Shown piece after piece: positions 31,906 to 40,940 of a stretch of 47,721 bases of DNA. The notes under the pieces were generated by a model that was given only the letters and a program-made list of their open reading frames with translations, was not told the origin of the DNA and searched no databases. A program made the position numbers and the translations under genes. The stretch comes from Lachnospiraceae bacterium (GTDB taxonomy: Bacteria > Bacillota > Clostridia > Lachnospirales > Lachnospiraceae): the NCBI GenBank assembly GCA_024697595.1, contig JAILFK010000008.1, positions 87,972 through 135,692 on the forward strand, written 5' to 3'. The first letter of the stretch is position 1, and each line of letters starts with the position of its first letter.

Positions 31906-34215
31906 CTACTTAATCAAAAAACGTTCAAATCTAGCAACTACAGATTTATCAAATGTATATTGAATGGTTTTACCTGGCAGATTATTTAGCAATTCCTCGA
32001 CCTTTGTTATGTTTACCTTATCTAAACTTATCTCGTATATAATGTCAGCCACTAAACTCATTGTTTCACACGGCCATCCATATCGTGCTATCTCTTGAGT
32101 GCCAAATCTAATCCCATAATCATTAAAGAGTTTTTTATGTTTTTTATTTAAAGTAATTCCCATTCTTATACAATTTTCATATATTCTATTCATCATTTTC
32201 TCGTCTGTATACATAAACACTTCATGCGTACATGTGTATTTTTTTTCACACTTTCCAACAGAAAAACCTCTTTTTTCTAATTCACAAGCTAAAGCATTTG
32301 ATAATTCGACTATATGCTCCTCATAAGCTCGTCCAAATGTTTCAAATTCCACAAGAGTAAATAACAAGCTCACCTTTTGGTGCATTTGAGTATGTCTAAT
32401 ATATATTGGATTTATTGTTTTTTCTAATTTTTCATGTATGCTTTTATCATTAGTTAATATTAAACCACTAGCTGGTCCTGGTAAGGTTTTATGAGTTCCA
32501 CCAAATATAACAATATTATCTTCTATTTTATCTAAAGGATTATCTATCACACCTGCTCCAATAAGTCCCAACATCTGACTTACATCATATAACAATACTG
32601 CTTTTGAAGTATCCATCTTCCAAACTTCAAATGGTCTAATAATATCCGACGGTGCCAATAATACATAATCAATTTCTTTTTCAGATATCATTTTATTTAG
32701 CAACTCATAATCAACGTCTTGTCGTTCATAATCAAAGGGTACTTCTCCCACTTCTAGCCCAAGTCTTTCTGCTATTGGTTTTACCGACGCGTGTCCACCA
32801 GCTTCAGAACCAAGAATAAGAATCTTATCTCCAATTTTAGACAATGATGTCAAAACCATCATCAAACAATTCATTCCCGTCAAAGTTCTAGCATCCGCAT
32901 ACTGGGCGTGAAAAATTGTCTTACACTTTTCAGATATAAGTTTATAAAATGGGAGCAAATACATGCTTCCTATAAAATTGTCTTTTTCTTTATATGAATA
33001 GGTATTTCCAACTATATACCTTTCCTGGAAGCCTAAAGACAATGGTAGATTAGCAAATGGCGATATAACATTTTCCGCAGCACATAACGGTAATGTCATA
33101 TCATAAAAAGACTCGAAACTTTCTGTTAAATTAACTAACTCTTGAATGCTATGATCATATCTAAGAATGCTTTCAATTTGATGTTCTGCATTAACTCTAC
33201 ATACGTATTTTTCCTGACCATAATCAAAAATAAATCCTCTACCTAAATCTTCTTTAGTAATCGGCTTGAAATTATTTAATTCACTTTCTGTTGTTTGCAG
33301 TTTTTTCGCTATTTCTGCAAGCAAAGGTGATCCACTATCATTAATATATCTAAAATCAAATGTTCTTAATTCTTGCAATGAATCGAATTCGTAAATTATA
33401 TTATATCCGACCCGCTTGGCATACATATATAATTCACCCAAATGTTCATCCTGTATGTCAGCCCAAAATTTATTCAGTGTAGTGGCGTAATTATATTCAT
33501 GTTCGAGAATTTCGATAAAATTATCCGAAAATCTTTTGTTAAAATATGCATACCCCAAAGTCACCCAAGTATCACTACCCCCATAGTACGTATCTACTAT
33601 TTTATCGTATTTGTCTGTCACTATCGCCCTTTCATCTGTTTTACCTTCTTGATAAACCGTGCAATAATAAGCATCATATGCATACTTTTGAAAAATATTT
33701 TCTTTAAAATATAAATCTGCAGACGTAATAATAGTATTCCCTAAATATTCCTTTGCAGCATAAACACTTGCATGATTATTTCTAATTTTATACGTATCTG
33801 TTTCTACAATTTTAACTCCATATTTATCCGCCAAATAATAAAACTTTTCTTTCATATGCCCTAAAACAACAACTACTTCTTCAATTCCTGCTTCTTTTAG
33901 TTGCTTTATTTGTCGTTCAATTAATATTTCCCCATTTACCGATAATAGTGCTTTCGGCTTTTCAAAACATAACGGTACAAATCTTGAAGATACTCCCGCT
34001 GCTAGTATAATTGCTGTTTTTACCCGATGCTGCTCAAGATAATTCTCTGCTTTCTGTGATAACTGCTCTCCCTCTATAAATCCATCATATACTAACCTAT
34101 TATATTCCTGCTCAATAATAGAATATGGCTTATATAGATTAGAAGCATATTCTTTAACATCATATTGAATTCCATTTTTTATATTTAATAAAATATCAAA
34201 CATTATCTTATTCAT
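31906..34215 (-). CDS. Fusion of LicC-like nucleotidyltransferase and SHMT-like PLP enzyme
   Basis: In this 769-residue protein residues 1-65 look like a winged-helix segment. Residues 66-300 are a sugar/choline-phosphate nucleotidyltransferase: TAIILAAGVSSRFVPLCFEK, PKALLSVNGEILIERQI and ITSADLYF match the LicC-type CTP:phosphocholine cytidylyltransferase pattern. Residues 370-769 resemble serine hydroxymethyltransferase and related PLP lyases: LPLCAAENVISPFANLPLS near the front, GSEAGGHASVKPIAERLG, LLYDVSQMLGLIGAG, and the PLP-lysine loop FGGTHKTLPGPASGLI. It sits next to a LicD gene. A plausible reading is synthesis and NDP-activation of a small hydroxy amino acid or amino alcohol for phosphodiester transfer. 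Confidence 0.82.
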   Translation of the reverse strand: MNKIMFDILLNIKNGIQYDVKEYASNLYKPYSIIEQEYNRLVYDGFIEGEQLSQKAENYLEQHRVKTAIILAAGVSSRFVPLCFEKPKALLSVNGEILIERQIKQLKEAGIEEVVVVLGHMKEKFYYLADKYGVKIVETDTYKIRNNHASVYAAKEYLGNTIITSADLYFKENIFQKYAYDAYYCTVYQEGKTDERAIVTDKYDKIVDTYYGGSDTWVTLGYAYFNKRFSDNFIEILEHEYNYATTLNKFWADIQDEHLGELYMYAKRVGYNIIYEFDSLQELRTFDFRYINDSGSPLLAEIAKKLQTTESELNNFKPITKEDLGRGFIFDYGQEKYVCRVNAEHQIESILRYDHSIQELVNLTESFESFYDMTLPLCAAENVISPFANLPLSLGFQERYIVGNTYSYKEKDNFIGSMYLLPFYKLISEKCKTIFHAQYADARTLTGMNCLMMVLTSLSKIGDKILILGSEAGGHASVKPIAERLGLEVGEVPFDYERQDVDYELLNKMISEKEIDYVLLAPSDIIRPFEVWKMDTSKAVLLYDVSQMLGLIGAGVIDNPLDKIEDNIVIFGGTHKTLPGPASGLILTNDKSIHEKLEKTINPIYIRHTQMHQKVSLLFTLVEFETFGRAYEEHIVELSNALACELEKRGFSVGKCEKKYTCTHEVFMYTDEKMMNRIYENCIRMGITLNKKHKKLFNDYGIRFGTQEIARYGWPCETMSLVADIIYEISLDKVNITKVEELLNNLPGKTIQYTFDKSVVARFERFLIK

Positions 34216-34219
34216 TTCA

Positions 34220-35038
34220 TTACCTCTTTTTTAATCCTTTAAACTTTGAAACCGGGTGCACTTTTCTCTTCTCAACAGGTGGAAGAACCATATAATCGCC
34301 ATATAAAAACTTTAGATATTCATCATATTTTTTGGTTCCCTTAAATATTCTTCCACAGAATTCCATATCTATAACATCTTCATACCATTCTCTTTTATAT
34401 CCATATTTTTTATTACACGCGGGGAACGTCAAGCATTTAACCCAGCCTGTTTTCTTTTTATTTCTAATTAAAATGTATTCGTTGTAACTTTTCTTTAATA
34501 ATCTCTCTGGTATTTTACTTAAAATACAATATATAATTTTAACTATACCAGTTGAAACATTTTTACCAATGACAGAATAAAATGCTTTACGATATGCAAA
34601 AGAAATCCCATTACATACCATTCTCCTTAGATAATTATCAGGAACATTGTCACAGACAAAAACATCCATAAAAATGCCTTGTTGATAAGGCATATTTTCC
34701 TGATTTAAACGGACAAATTCAGTGTTATGTCTACGAAGTTTTCCATATCCCCACCTATATCCATCTGTTCTATTCATATCTTGAAAATAATACTTTGTTT
34801 TATCAAGTTCTTCATCCACAACCTTTATAAATTTATTATACTCTTCACGATTCATAATAACATCAGCATCATCATCCCATGGAATAAATCCCCTGTGTCG
34901 AACTGCACCAAGCAAAGTCCCTCCATCTATGCTATATACGATATTATATTTTTTACATATTCGATCAAATTCGACTAACATCTCTAATTCAATTGCCTGT
35001 AATTCTTTTATATCTTCTGCAGTCAAACTATATTGCAT
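34220..35038 (-). CDS. LicD family phosphotransferase (single domain)
   Basis: This 272-residue protein has the LicD signature: DGGTLLGAVRHRGFIPWDDD followed by ADVIMNREEYNKF near residues 40-70. LicD enzymes move phosphocholine or other NDP-linked phospho-alcohols onto glycans of the cell surface. The C-terminal GDYMVLPPVEKRKVHPVSKF is also typical. It directly follows a terminator-like hairpin (35055-35089) and has AAGGG seven bases before the ATG. It overlaps functionally with the adjacent nucleotidyltransferase-SHMT fusion, whose start lies four bases beyond its stop. Confidence 0.88.
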   Translation of the reverse strand: MQYSLTAEDIKELQAIELEMLVEFDRICKKYNIVYSIDGGTLLGAVRHRGFIPWDDDADVIMNREEYNKFIKVVDEELDKTKYYFQDMNRTDGYRWGYGKLRRHNTEFVRLNQENMPYQQGIFMDVFVCDNVPDNYLRRMVCNGISFAYRKAFYSVIGKNVSTGIVKIIYCILSKIPERLLKKSYNEYILIRNKKKTGWVKCLTFPACNKKYGYKREWYEDVIDMEFCGRIFKGTKKYDEYLKFLYGDYMVLPPVEKRKVHPVSKFKGLKKR

Positions 35039-35054
35039 ACAATATCCCTTCTTT

Positions 35055-35089
35055 TAAAAAAGACTCCACACCTATCTGCGCAGAGTCTT
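35055..35089 (-). terminator. Hairpin with U-tract 17 bp before a LicD gene (terminator or attenuator)
   Basis: Minus-strand AAGACTC pairs with GAGTCTT around a loop that can extend the stem with G-U pairs, followed by TTTTTTA. It closes the decayed Rpn gene (35266-35740) but lies between the nearest sigma-28-like promoter (35155-35182) and the LicD start at 35038, so it may act as an attenuator for the lower half of the glycan locus. Confidence 0.75.
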
Positions 35090-35128
35090 ATAATTTACGC
35101 TAAATAATTCTAAGTAATTCCATTTGCA

Positions 35129-35161
35129 CCGATATACAATATACCTCATCTAGTATATCGG
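35129..35161. repeat. Perfect 9-bp inverted repeat CCGATATAC/GTATATCGG
   Basis: The arms (35129-35137 and 35153-35161) are separated by 15 bases in a 225-bp gap without genes (35040-35265). The right arm forms the -10 box of the sigma-28-like promoter. A second inverted repeat, GTGTAAA/TTTACAC, lies at 35215-35253. Confidence 0.6.
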
Positions 35162-35182
35162 TTTTATGGCGCATTTTCTTAA
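35155..35182 (-). promoter_or_regulatory. Possible sigma-28-like promoter for the LicD/nucleotidyltransferase operon
   Basis: Minus strand TTAA, 16 bases, ACCGATAT. The -10 is good; the -35 is the same TTAA as at the two better promoters in this window, with a spacer one base longer. It would give a leader of about 110 bases containing the hairpin at 35055-35089. Confidence 0.4.
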
Positions 35183-35265
35183 CTAACCCTTTACTACTAT
35201 CTAATCCATGTCGAGTGTAAAGTTCAAATCACCTTTCCTAATATTTTTTACACCCGAATATAACA

Positions 35266-35740
35266 TCATAACATCTTTAAATACTTTTCATTCTCACTCT
35301 TTGGAATATCAATGGATTCCATCGCCTGCTCTGCAGAAAGTTTGAAATTTTTCATAAGGGAACGGATGGATTGAATACGTTCCTCTGCACGCCCCTTTGC
35401 TCGACCCTCTTCCATGCATGTTTCCACTGCCTTATGTACTGCATTTTTTACTTCTGCTTCTATTTCATCCTTCATTAATTCACAAAGTGCTTCACACATG
35501 TTATCCTGCTTTTGCATCCTCTTTTTTTCTGTTTTGATAATGCTTTTAAGCTCAAATGTGTATCTGATTCCATCTGGCCGGTTACAATAATTTGAACCGG
35601 AAACATTAGATTCCCCGTCATGTAATAAATACCGGAAACCTTTTGTTCCACATCATATCCCATACCAATAAGCTGTCCGATAAGTTTTACCGGATAGGTT
35701 TCCCTGATAAACGATAAGGTCAATTCATCCCTCTTGTAAT
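35266..35740 (-). pseudogene. Decayed Rpn-family (PD-(D/E)XK) nuclease/transposase gene
   Basis: Two frame-shifted pieces carry the C-terminal half of an Rpn-type protein. The first (35475-35740) reads YKRDELTLSFIRETYPVKL and then the GIYYMTGNLMFPVQIIVTGQ part; it has no start of its own and its frame continues into the end of the upstream gene. The second (35266-35517) reads EALCELMKDEIEAEVKNAVH and ends in the family's ERIQSIRSLMKNFKLSAEQA tail. The segment normally joining these parts is missing, so there is both a deletion and a frameshift, and the N-terminal nuclease core is absent. It interrupts an otherwise tightly packed gene series. Confidence 0.75.
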
Positions 35741-37084
35741 CTATATGTTCTGCGCTCGATGCTCCATATATCTCTCCGTAATATCCGCCATGGCGATAGC
35801 TTCTTTCGCCGTCAACTTATAGGCATTCTTTTCACCGCCATTAATCTTCAAGACAAACTCACTTATCTCATATCTAAATCCATCGCCCTGAAATGGCGGC
35901 TCGTAAAACTCGACCTTATTTTCATCCTCAAATCGAACTTCAAACCTCTTGGTCAACCACCATGGAGATGGGGCCAAAATATATCCTTCCGTACCGGCGA
36001 TAACCAAATTTCCCTCTGACTTTATAGCAACACCATTTTTAGAAGTTGCCATAGCATTGGGATAAGTCAATTCAACTTTGGTATACAAATCCACTCCATC
36101 CTCGCCATATATGGTTTTAAAATTCACATCTGTAAAATCTGTTCCCAAAAGCTTCATAGCCGGCAACAAAGTATAACTACCAAACTCTAAAAAGCTTCCA
36201 CCAAAATCAGCATCTGTTCTCTCTCTGGAATCTATCGCCGCAAGTCTGGTAAAACAAGCTTCCACATCTTTTATTTCACCAATCACGCCACTTTTCGCTA
36301 CATTTAACAACTGCTGAAATCCGGGACAATAAGCCGTCTTTACAGCCTCCATCAGCACAAGTCCATGAGTCATTGCATAGTTGTATAAGCCTTCAGATTC
36401 CTCTTTAGTAAATGCTATGGGTTTTTCTGCCAATACATGCTTTCCGGCTTCTAGCGCCCTTTTTGTATAGTCATAGTGCGTCTCGTTTGGAGAGGCGATA
36501 TAAACCGCATCAACTCTTTCTAGAAACTCATCATAATCTCCGGAGAAATTTTCTATATCATGACGATTAGCAAAAGCTGCTGCACTATCCAATTCCGGGT
36601 TATATGTACAGCAAATATTAATACCGGATACATATTTCGCCTCAGATATAAATCTGGGTACAATTCGTCCTGTACCAACAATGCCAATGTCCACTATCTT
36701 AAAATTGTTTTTTCGAATCTGCGTAGAACTAACATTCGGCGTTCTATCTAAATAAATAACCTGACAAAACTGATTTAAGTAATCAAAAGTCCCCACCCAA
36801 TCAGAACCTACCGTAAATATATCTACATGATACTTCTGGATATCTTCAATCTTTTGGCCTTGATGATCCTCCACAATTATCTCGTCAGCAAATCCTGTGG
36901 AACGGACATTTTCGATTCTTTTCATAATAGAATCAACTACATTTACCTTTCCTCTGGCTTCATCAAAATGCTCGGTAGTCACCCCCACTATGAGATAATC
37001 ACCTAATTCCTTGGCTCTTTTTAATAAATTGTAATGTCCCTGGTGGAACAAATCATAAGTTCCATAAGTAATTACTTTTTTCAT
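35741..37084 (-). CDS. Fusion of TagD-like cytidylyltransferase and Gfo/Idh/MocA oxidoreductase
   Basis: In this 447-residue protein residues 1-135 are a glycerol-3-phosphate cytidylyltransferase-type domain: ITYGTYDLFHQGHYNLLKRA with the HxGH motif at 14-17, and the C-terminal motif VSSTQIRKNN. Residues 138-447 are a Gfo/Idh/MocA dehydrogenase with VDIGIVGTGRIVPRF, LAEKPIAFTKEE and EAVKTAYCPGF, close in motif to the 19154-21064 protein. The natural reading is reduction of a keto-sugar or sugar phosphate to an alditol phosphate and its activation to a CDP-alditol, by analogy with TarI/TarJ, which are separate proteins of different folds. Its start overlaps the DUF6270 stop (ATGA). Confidence 0.9.
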   Translation of the reverse strand: MKKVITYGTYDLFHQGHYNLLKRAKELGDYLIVGVTTEHFDEARGKVNVVDSIMKRIENVRSTGFADEIIVEDHQGQKIEDIQKYHVDIFTVGSDWVGTFDYLNQFCQVIYLDRTPNVSSTQIRKNNFKIVDIGIVGTGRIVPRFISEAKYVSGINICCTYNPELDSAAAFANRHDIENFSGDYDEFLERVDAVYIASPNETHYDYTKRALEAGKHVLAEKPIAFTKEESEGLYNYAMTHGLVLMEAVKTAYCPGFQQLLNVAKSGVIGEIKDVEACFTRLAAIDSRERTDADFGGSFLEFGSYTLLPAMKLLGTDFTDVNFKTIYGEDGVDLYTKVELTYPNAMATSKNGVAIKSEGNLVIAGTEGYILAPSPWWLTKRFEVRFEDENKVEFYEPPFQGDGFRYEISEFVLKINGGEKNAYKLTAKEAIAMADITERYMEHRAQNI

Positions 37085-38139
37085 AAAATCCCCTTTGCCT
37101 CGTCCATGTATCTATGTATATATTCTAAAACTCTATAGTCGTCCTGTCTATGCATATACATTTTGTCCAGTACATTTATCCATAGTAAATCTCCTTCTTC
37201 CTTGAACTTATTCAAGGAAATGCATGCAGAATCCATATCCAGTTTATAATCTAATTCTTCTTGAAATATCCTTCTGTCTTCCTGAAAAAATCTTGGCTTA
37301 TCAAACCGCTTATTTAATAACATTTCATCAGTTTTTGCTCCCCAGTTACCACTGCCATCCTGAAAGATTATCTCTCGCACAGCATCCATTGTCTCCCGAT
37401 AGAACTCTCGCTCAAAATGCGCTCCTTGAAGATTTTCCCACACGTTTTCATCACCCATAAAATATTTAGATAAATCAATAACCCATGGATTATATCTCTC
37501 TATAATATGATCCTCTAATCTCCTTGTGGCTTCGTTTAATTCAGGAATCGGATGGGAAGGTCCATTAAATCTATCCCATGGTATCTCTCTAACGCAACCA
37601 TCTGTAGCTAAATAATAACTATTGGAACGAAATCTATTTAAAATAATATGATCACCATCATATTTCTCCATCATCTCATCCCAAAACTGATCTACTCTGT
37701 ATAGCCATTTCTCCTCTGGGAGTTCTAGAAATCTAACCATCTCTATATCTTGCTTATATTTTTCACCCAAATTTGTTCGATAAAATTCAAGGGCCTGGGT
37801 GGCAAAATATGTATCCCTATACTTCGCATGAGCCATATGCATATCCATAAAATCTGTAATCACATACTCACCGTCTGAATTATTTAATAAGTCCATCGTG
37901 TCTTTATTTAAATTCTGTTGTAATGATCTGATAGCATACTTTTCATGCACATCAATATCTACAATATTTTCCACCTCATCTCTTGTAAAAGCTGGTGGAT
38001 ATGTGGCACAGACTACATTTTGCTTGTCCAAATTATATGCAATTTCTAATCTGTCATCTGCAATCCCCGTCTCATAAGTTATACCGTCTAAAAGCGACAC
38101 TCGTGATACGCAAGATCCCAGCACATTAACTTTTATCAT
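37081..38139 (-). CDS. DUF6270-type protein, probable polysaccharide-modification enzyme
   Basis: This 352-residue protein opens with IKVNVLGSCVSRVSLLDG, the G-S-C-V-S-R block that marks the DUF6270 family, often found in capsule and teichoic-type clusters. The block resembles block I (GDS-like) of SGNH hydrolases, and a late PSHPIPE segment near residue 220 could supply the histidine, so an esterase or transferase role is possible. The ATG at 38139 is preferred over a GTG at 38148 since the family begins at this point and GGGTG lies seven bases before it. One base separates it from the upstream LicD stop and it shares ATGA with the next gene. Confidence 0.68.
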   Translation of the reverse strand: MIKVNVLGSCVSRVSLLDGITYETGIADDRLEIAYNLDKQNVVCATYPPAFTRDEVENIVDIDVHEKYAIRSLQQNLNKDTMDLLNNSDGEYVITDFMDMHMAHAKYRDTYFATQALEFYRTNLGEKYKQDIEMVRFLELPEEKWLYRVDQFWDEMMEKYDGDHIILNRFRSNSYYLATDGCVREIPWDRFNGPSHPIPELNEATRRLEDHIIERYNPWVIDLSKYFMGDENVWENLQGAHFEREFYRETMDAVREIIFQDGSGNWGAKTDEMLLNKRFDKPRFFQEDRRIFQEELDYKLDMDSACISLNKFKEEGDLLWINVLDKMYMHRQDDYRVLEYIHRYMDEAKGIL

Positions 38140-38140
38140 C

Positions 38141-39118
38141 TTATGCACCCATTATCTTCATCTCAATAAGTTGTTCCATCATTTCATCGGTCAACACTGT
38201 TTTAAACTCTCGTTCCATAACTTCCTTTAGCCCTTGGGTCTGGTCCTTATAGAATGGATAATCATGGGATGCACCAATATTTATCGGAGTCATATAGTCC
38301 TCACCATAATTGCTAACCAAAATCTCCTTATAGCACTTAGGCACAGGAAGAAAAATATTTTCAAAGGGCATCATTTCTAGAACTTCAAAATCATTTTTGT
38401 CATAGATGAAGCCCCCCTGTTTCATGCATAGTCCCATCATGCATCCCACTTTTTTAGCATCGACATCAAGATATCTCGCAGATAAAATATCATATATTTT
38501 CTTCACCTCGTGACGCAATCTATTGTTGTAATCAATTGTCACTTTATAGGTATCCTCTATCTGTTTCATCAGTTCCATTACATCATCATCATATGGTTCA
38601 CACTCCGGAATACTAGCCTCGACTTTCAATAGAAACAGCAATGATTCCACCAGGTCATCCAATTCTTTTTTATCATTTGGCACGTCATCAATCACAAATA
38701 TATCAACTCCCACTGCATAAGGGCAATTATGAAATCTTTCCAAAAAATTTCTATCAAAATTCATATGACGACCATTTATCACACGCGCCTTGACTATGTC
38801 ATAAGTTGGATCGTTGTACACACTCTTCAACTCAAACCATGATTCAAACAGAGCTGGAGCCTCAGACAAAAATCTATTATAATCCGAACGCAACATACAA
38901 ATATCTAAATCGTCATCCCACGGTATAAACCCTTGATGTCTAACCGCCCCTAACAAAGTACCAAAATCCGCAAAATATTTAATACCCAATCGGTCACATA
39001 CTCTTGCGATTTCTACCACCACTTCAATTTGTGCGGCCCATGCGCGCTTCATCATTTTTGATATTGTAAAACCACAAACTTTTTCTTCCACAAAAAAGTC
39101 TTCTGAAAAATCCAACAT
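38141..39118 (-). CDS. LicD family phosphotransferase
   Basis: This 325-residue LicD protein has FADFGTLLGAVRHQGFIPWD followed by DDLDICM near residues 48-75. PYAVGVDIFVIDDVPND near residue 135 corresponds to the second conserved block, and YGEDYMTPINIGASHDYPFY to the C-terminal GDYM block. The N-terminal ISKMMKRAWAAQIEVV segment is shared with the two long LicD proteins next to it, so the three are a local family. It would transfer a phospho-alcohol from an NDP donor to a glycan. GGGGAAATA precedes the ATG. Confidence 0.88.
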   Translation of the reverse strand: MLDFSEDFFVEEKVCGFTISKMMKRAWAAQIEVVVEIARVCDRLGIKYFADFGTLLGAVRHQGFIPWDDDLDICMLRSDYNRFLSEAPALFESWFELKSVYNDPTYDIVKARVINGRHMNFDRNFLERFHNCPYAVGVDIFVIDDVPNDKKELDDLVESLLFLLKVEASIPECEPYDDDVMELMKQIEDTYKVTIDYNNRLRHEVKKIYDILSARYLDVDAKKVGCMMGLCMKQGGFIYDKNDFEVLEMMPFENIFLPVPKCYKEILVSNYGEDYMTPINIGASHDYPFYKDQTQGLKEVMEREFKTVLTDEMMEQLIEMKIMGA

Positions 39119-39128
39119 TATTTCCCCT

Positions 39129-40919
39129 CTATCTATCTAATATGTGTTCATATCCCACTGGCACAGATATAGTAGTTTTGCCAAACTTCATTTCTACCGC
39201 AGTCGCAAAGTCATCTCTCTCATATACACTATCAATACCTTCCTGTAAATCCGCTGTAATTCTAACTTTAACTGCATCTTCATCTCGCACGGAACCAGCA
39301 ATATTGTCTGCTGCTTTGACAAACTCTCGGCGTAAATTTTTATTTATATCAACATCTATTGCCACCTTCTCCTTCCACTCATCTACAATTTCTAATATCT
39401 CTTTCGAATAAGGAGGATTGGATGAAACAATATTCGCCGTATTAAGAAGTCCCTCTATTAAACTCTTCCTAAGATTTTCCTTTTCTTCATCATTACTAAT
39501 TTTATCAATAATAGCTATATCTATACCCACGACTTCATCACAACCATGAAATCTCTTTTTATAATCATCATCCTCACACATATATCCATCAGTATAGATA
39601 ACCATTCTCATATCCTCATGATTATCCGTCGAATACAGGGTACTATAATTAAACCATGTGTCTAATTCTTGTTGTAAAGTAAGAATAAAATCATTAACAT
39701 CTTCTCTTTTAATTGCTAAGTGTATTCCATCTCTTTCCGGCAAAAAATCTTTACATTTTACGACTCCCTCGAGAGTTTCTCCTACTGTAAATATGGATGT
39801 ATTAGAGATGCTACACAATCTCTTTATCTCCTCTAAAACTTCACACTCCGCAGCTCTCGCTCTAGTCAACGAATCATTCAACTCATCATCTCTATATGGA
39901 AGCAACGGCTCAGGCTTCTGAGCCAAAAATTTTTGATAATACTCTGATGACATCTTTTCTATGTATCTCTCTGCACCATCAAAATCTTTATGTTTTCTCT
40001 CATCAAAAACCGCTCTTATAAATGCATTGTAAAATGGATATTCATGTCCTGGAGCTATATTTCTCGGTGTCATATAGTCATCACCGTATTTTATTCTTAA
40101 CAACAAATCATACCCAACAGGAACCGGAATTGTTGTATTCTCAAAAGGCATTCTAATAGATTCTGCATATACTTCCTTAGGAATGTAATAATCCATATTA
40201 TTTCCAAGACATGGTAACTCACTTAAATAATCCGAATCTTCATCTCCGTATAGCGCAGAAACCTCCTCACCTAGTATCAGGATTTCTTGTTCAGTAGGAT
40301 CTGCCTCTGAAAACTCCATTCCACATTGTTCCTGAATGAGTTTCAAACATTTTCGATACTCTTTCTGCATTTTTGAATATCCTTTTTTTGACGGATTGTT
40401 CTCTTTGAGCCACTCCTTTGTATGTACAATTGTACTTATCAGCCTAAGCACTTCTATCTGTTCTTCCTCCAGTGCCTTATCCCTAGGCACATAATCTATA
40501 GTAAAAATATCTAATCCTGCTGGAAAAGGAAATCCGTGATATTCCTTGCACTTACTACGCTCTGTGGTAAAAAATGTACTGTTCATAACTCTTGCGGCAT
40601 GCATACCATGATCTGGAGTATTAAAAATCGTATCGATTTCAATTTCATCATAGTTATCTACTGCCTCGACAAATCTATATAAATCTTCTCTCATCATACA
40701 CAAATCTATATCATCATCCCAGGGAATATAGCCCTTATGTCGTATCGCTCCAAGAAGAGTTCCCCAATCAGCAAAATAGGGAATATCATTTTCCTCGCAA
40801 ATCATATCCACTTTGGCAAGCATCTCAAGCTGTGCTGCCCATGCATTTTTCATAAATGATGGTATTGTAAACCCATCTCTTACTTCTTCTCTAAAATATT
40901 CCGGTTCAAAATATAACAT
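39129..40919 (-). CDS. Double-length LicD protein with degenerate second domain
   Basis: In this 596-residue protein residues 1-330 are a complete LicD domain: WGTLLGAIRHKGYIPWDDDI near residue 52, HGFPFPAGLDIFTIDYVPRD near 138 and YGDDYMTPRNIAPGHEYPFY near 285. Residues 355-596 repeat the fold with the order kept, but the active site is lost: the first block became GETLEGVVKCKDFLPERDGI, where the W-D-D-D acids are replaced, while RFHGCDEVVGIDIAIIDKIS keeps the second block. The second half is probably structural or binds the acceptor. An identical layout is found in the next protein. Confidence 0.85.
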   Translation of the reverse strand: MLYFEPEYFREEVRDGFTIPSFMKNAWAAQLEMLAKVDMICEENDIPYFADWGTLLGAIRHKGYIPWDDDIDLCMMREDLYRFVEAVDNYDEIEIDTIFNTPDHGMHAARVMNSTFFTTERSKCKEYHGFPFPAGLDIFTIDYVPRDKALEEEQIEVLRLISTIVHTKEWLKENNPSKKGYSKMQKEYRKCLKLIQEQCGMEFSEADPTEQEILILGEEVSALYGDEDSDYLSELPCLGNNMDYYIPKEVYAESIRMPFENTTIPVPVGYDLLLRIKYGDDYMTPRNIAPGHEYPFYNAFIRAVFDERKHKDFDGAERYIEKMSSEYYQKFLAQKPEPLLPYRDDELNDSLTRARAAECEVLEEIKRLCSISNTSIFTVGETLEGVVKCKDFLPERDGIHLAIKREDVNDFILTLQQELDTWFNYSTLYSTDNHEDMRMVIYTDGYMCEDDDYKKRFHGCDEVVGIDIAIIDKISNDEEKENLRKSLIEGLLNTANIVSSNPPYSKEILEIVDEWKEKVAIDVDINKNLRREFVKAADNIAGSVRDEDAVKVRITADLQEGIDSVYERDDFATAVEMKFGKTTISVPVGYEHILDR

Positions 40920-40940
40920 CGATTATTCTCCAATCCATGA

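Noticed and set aside
35129..35161. CCGATATAC/GTATATCGG as ends of a small transposon or a plus-strand terminator
   Set aside because: The T-run on the plus strand is short (TTTT), no plus-strand gene exists nearby, and no flanking duplication was seen; the sigma-28-like -10 box explains the right arm better.
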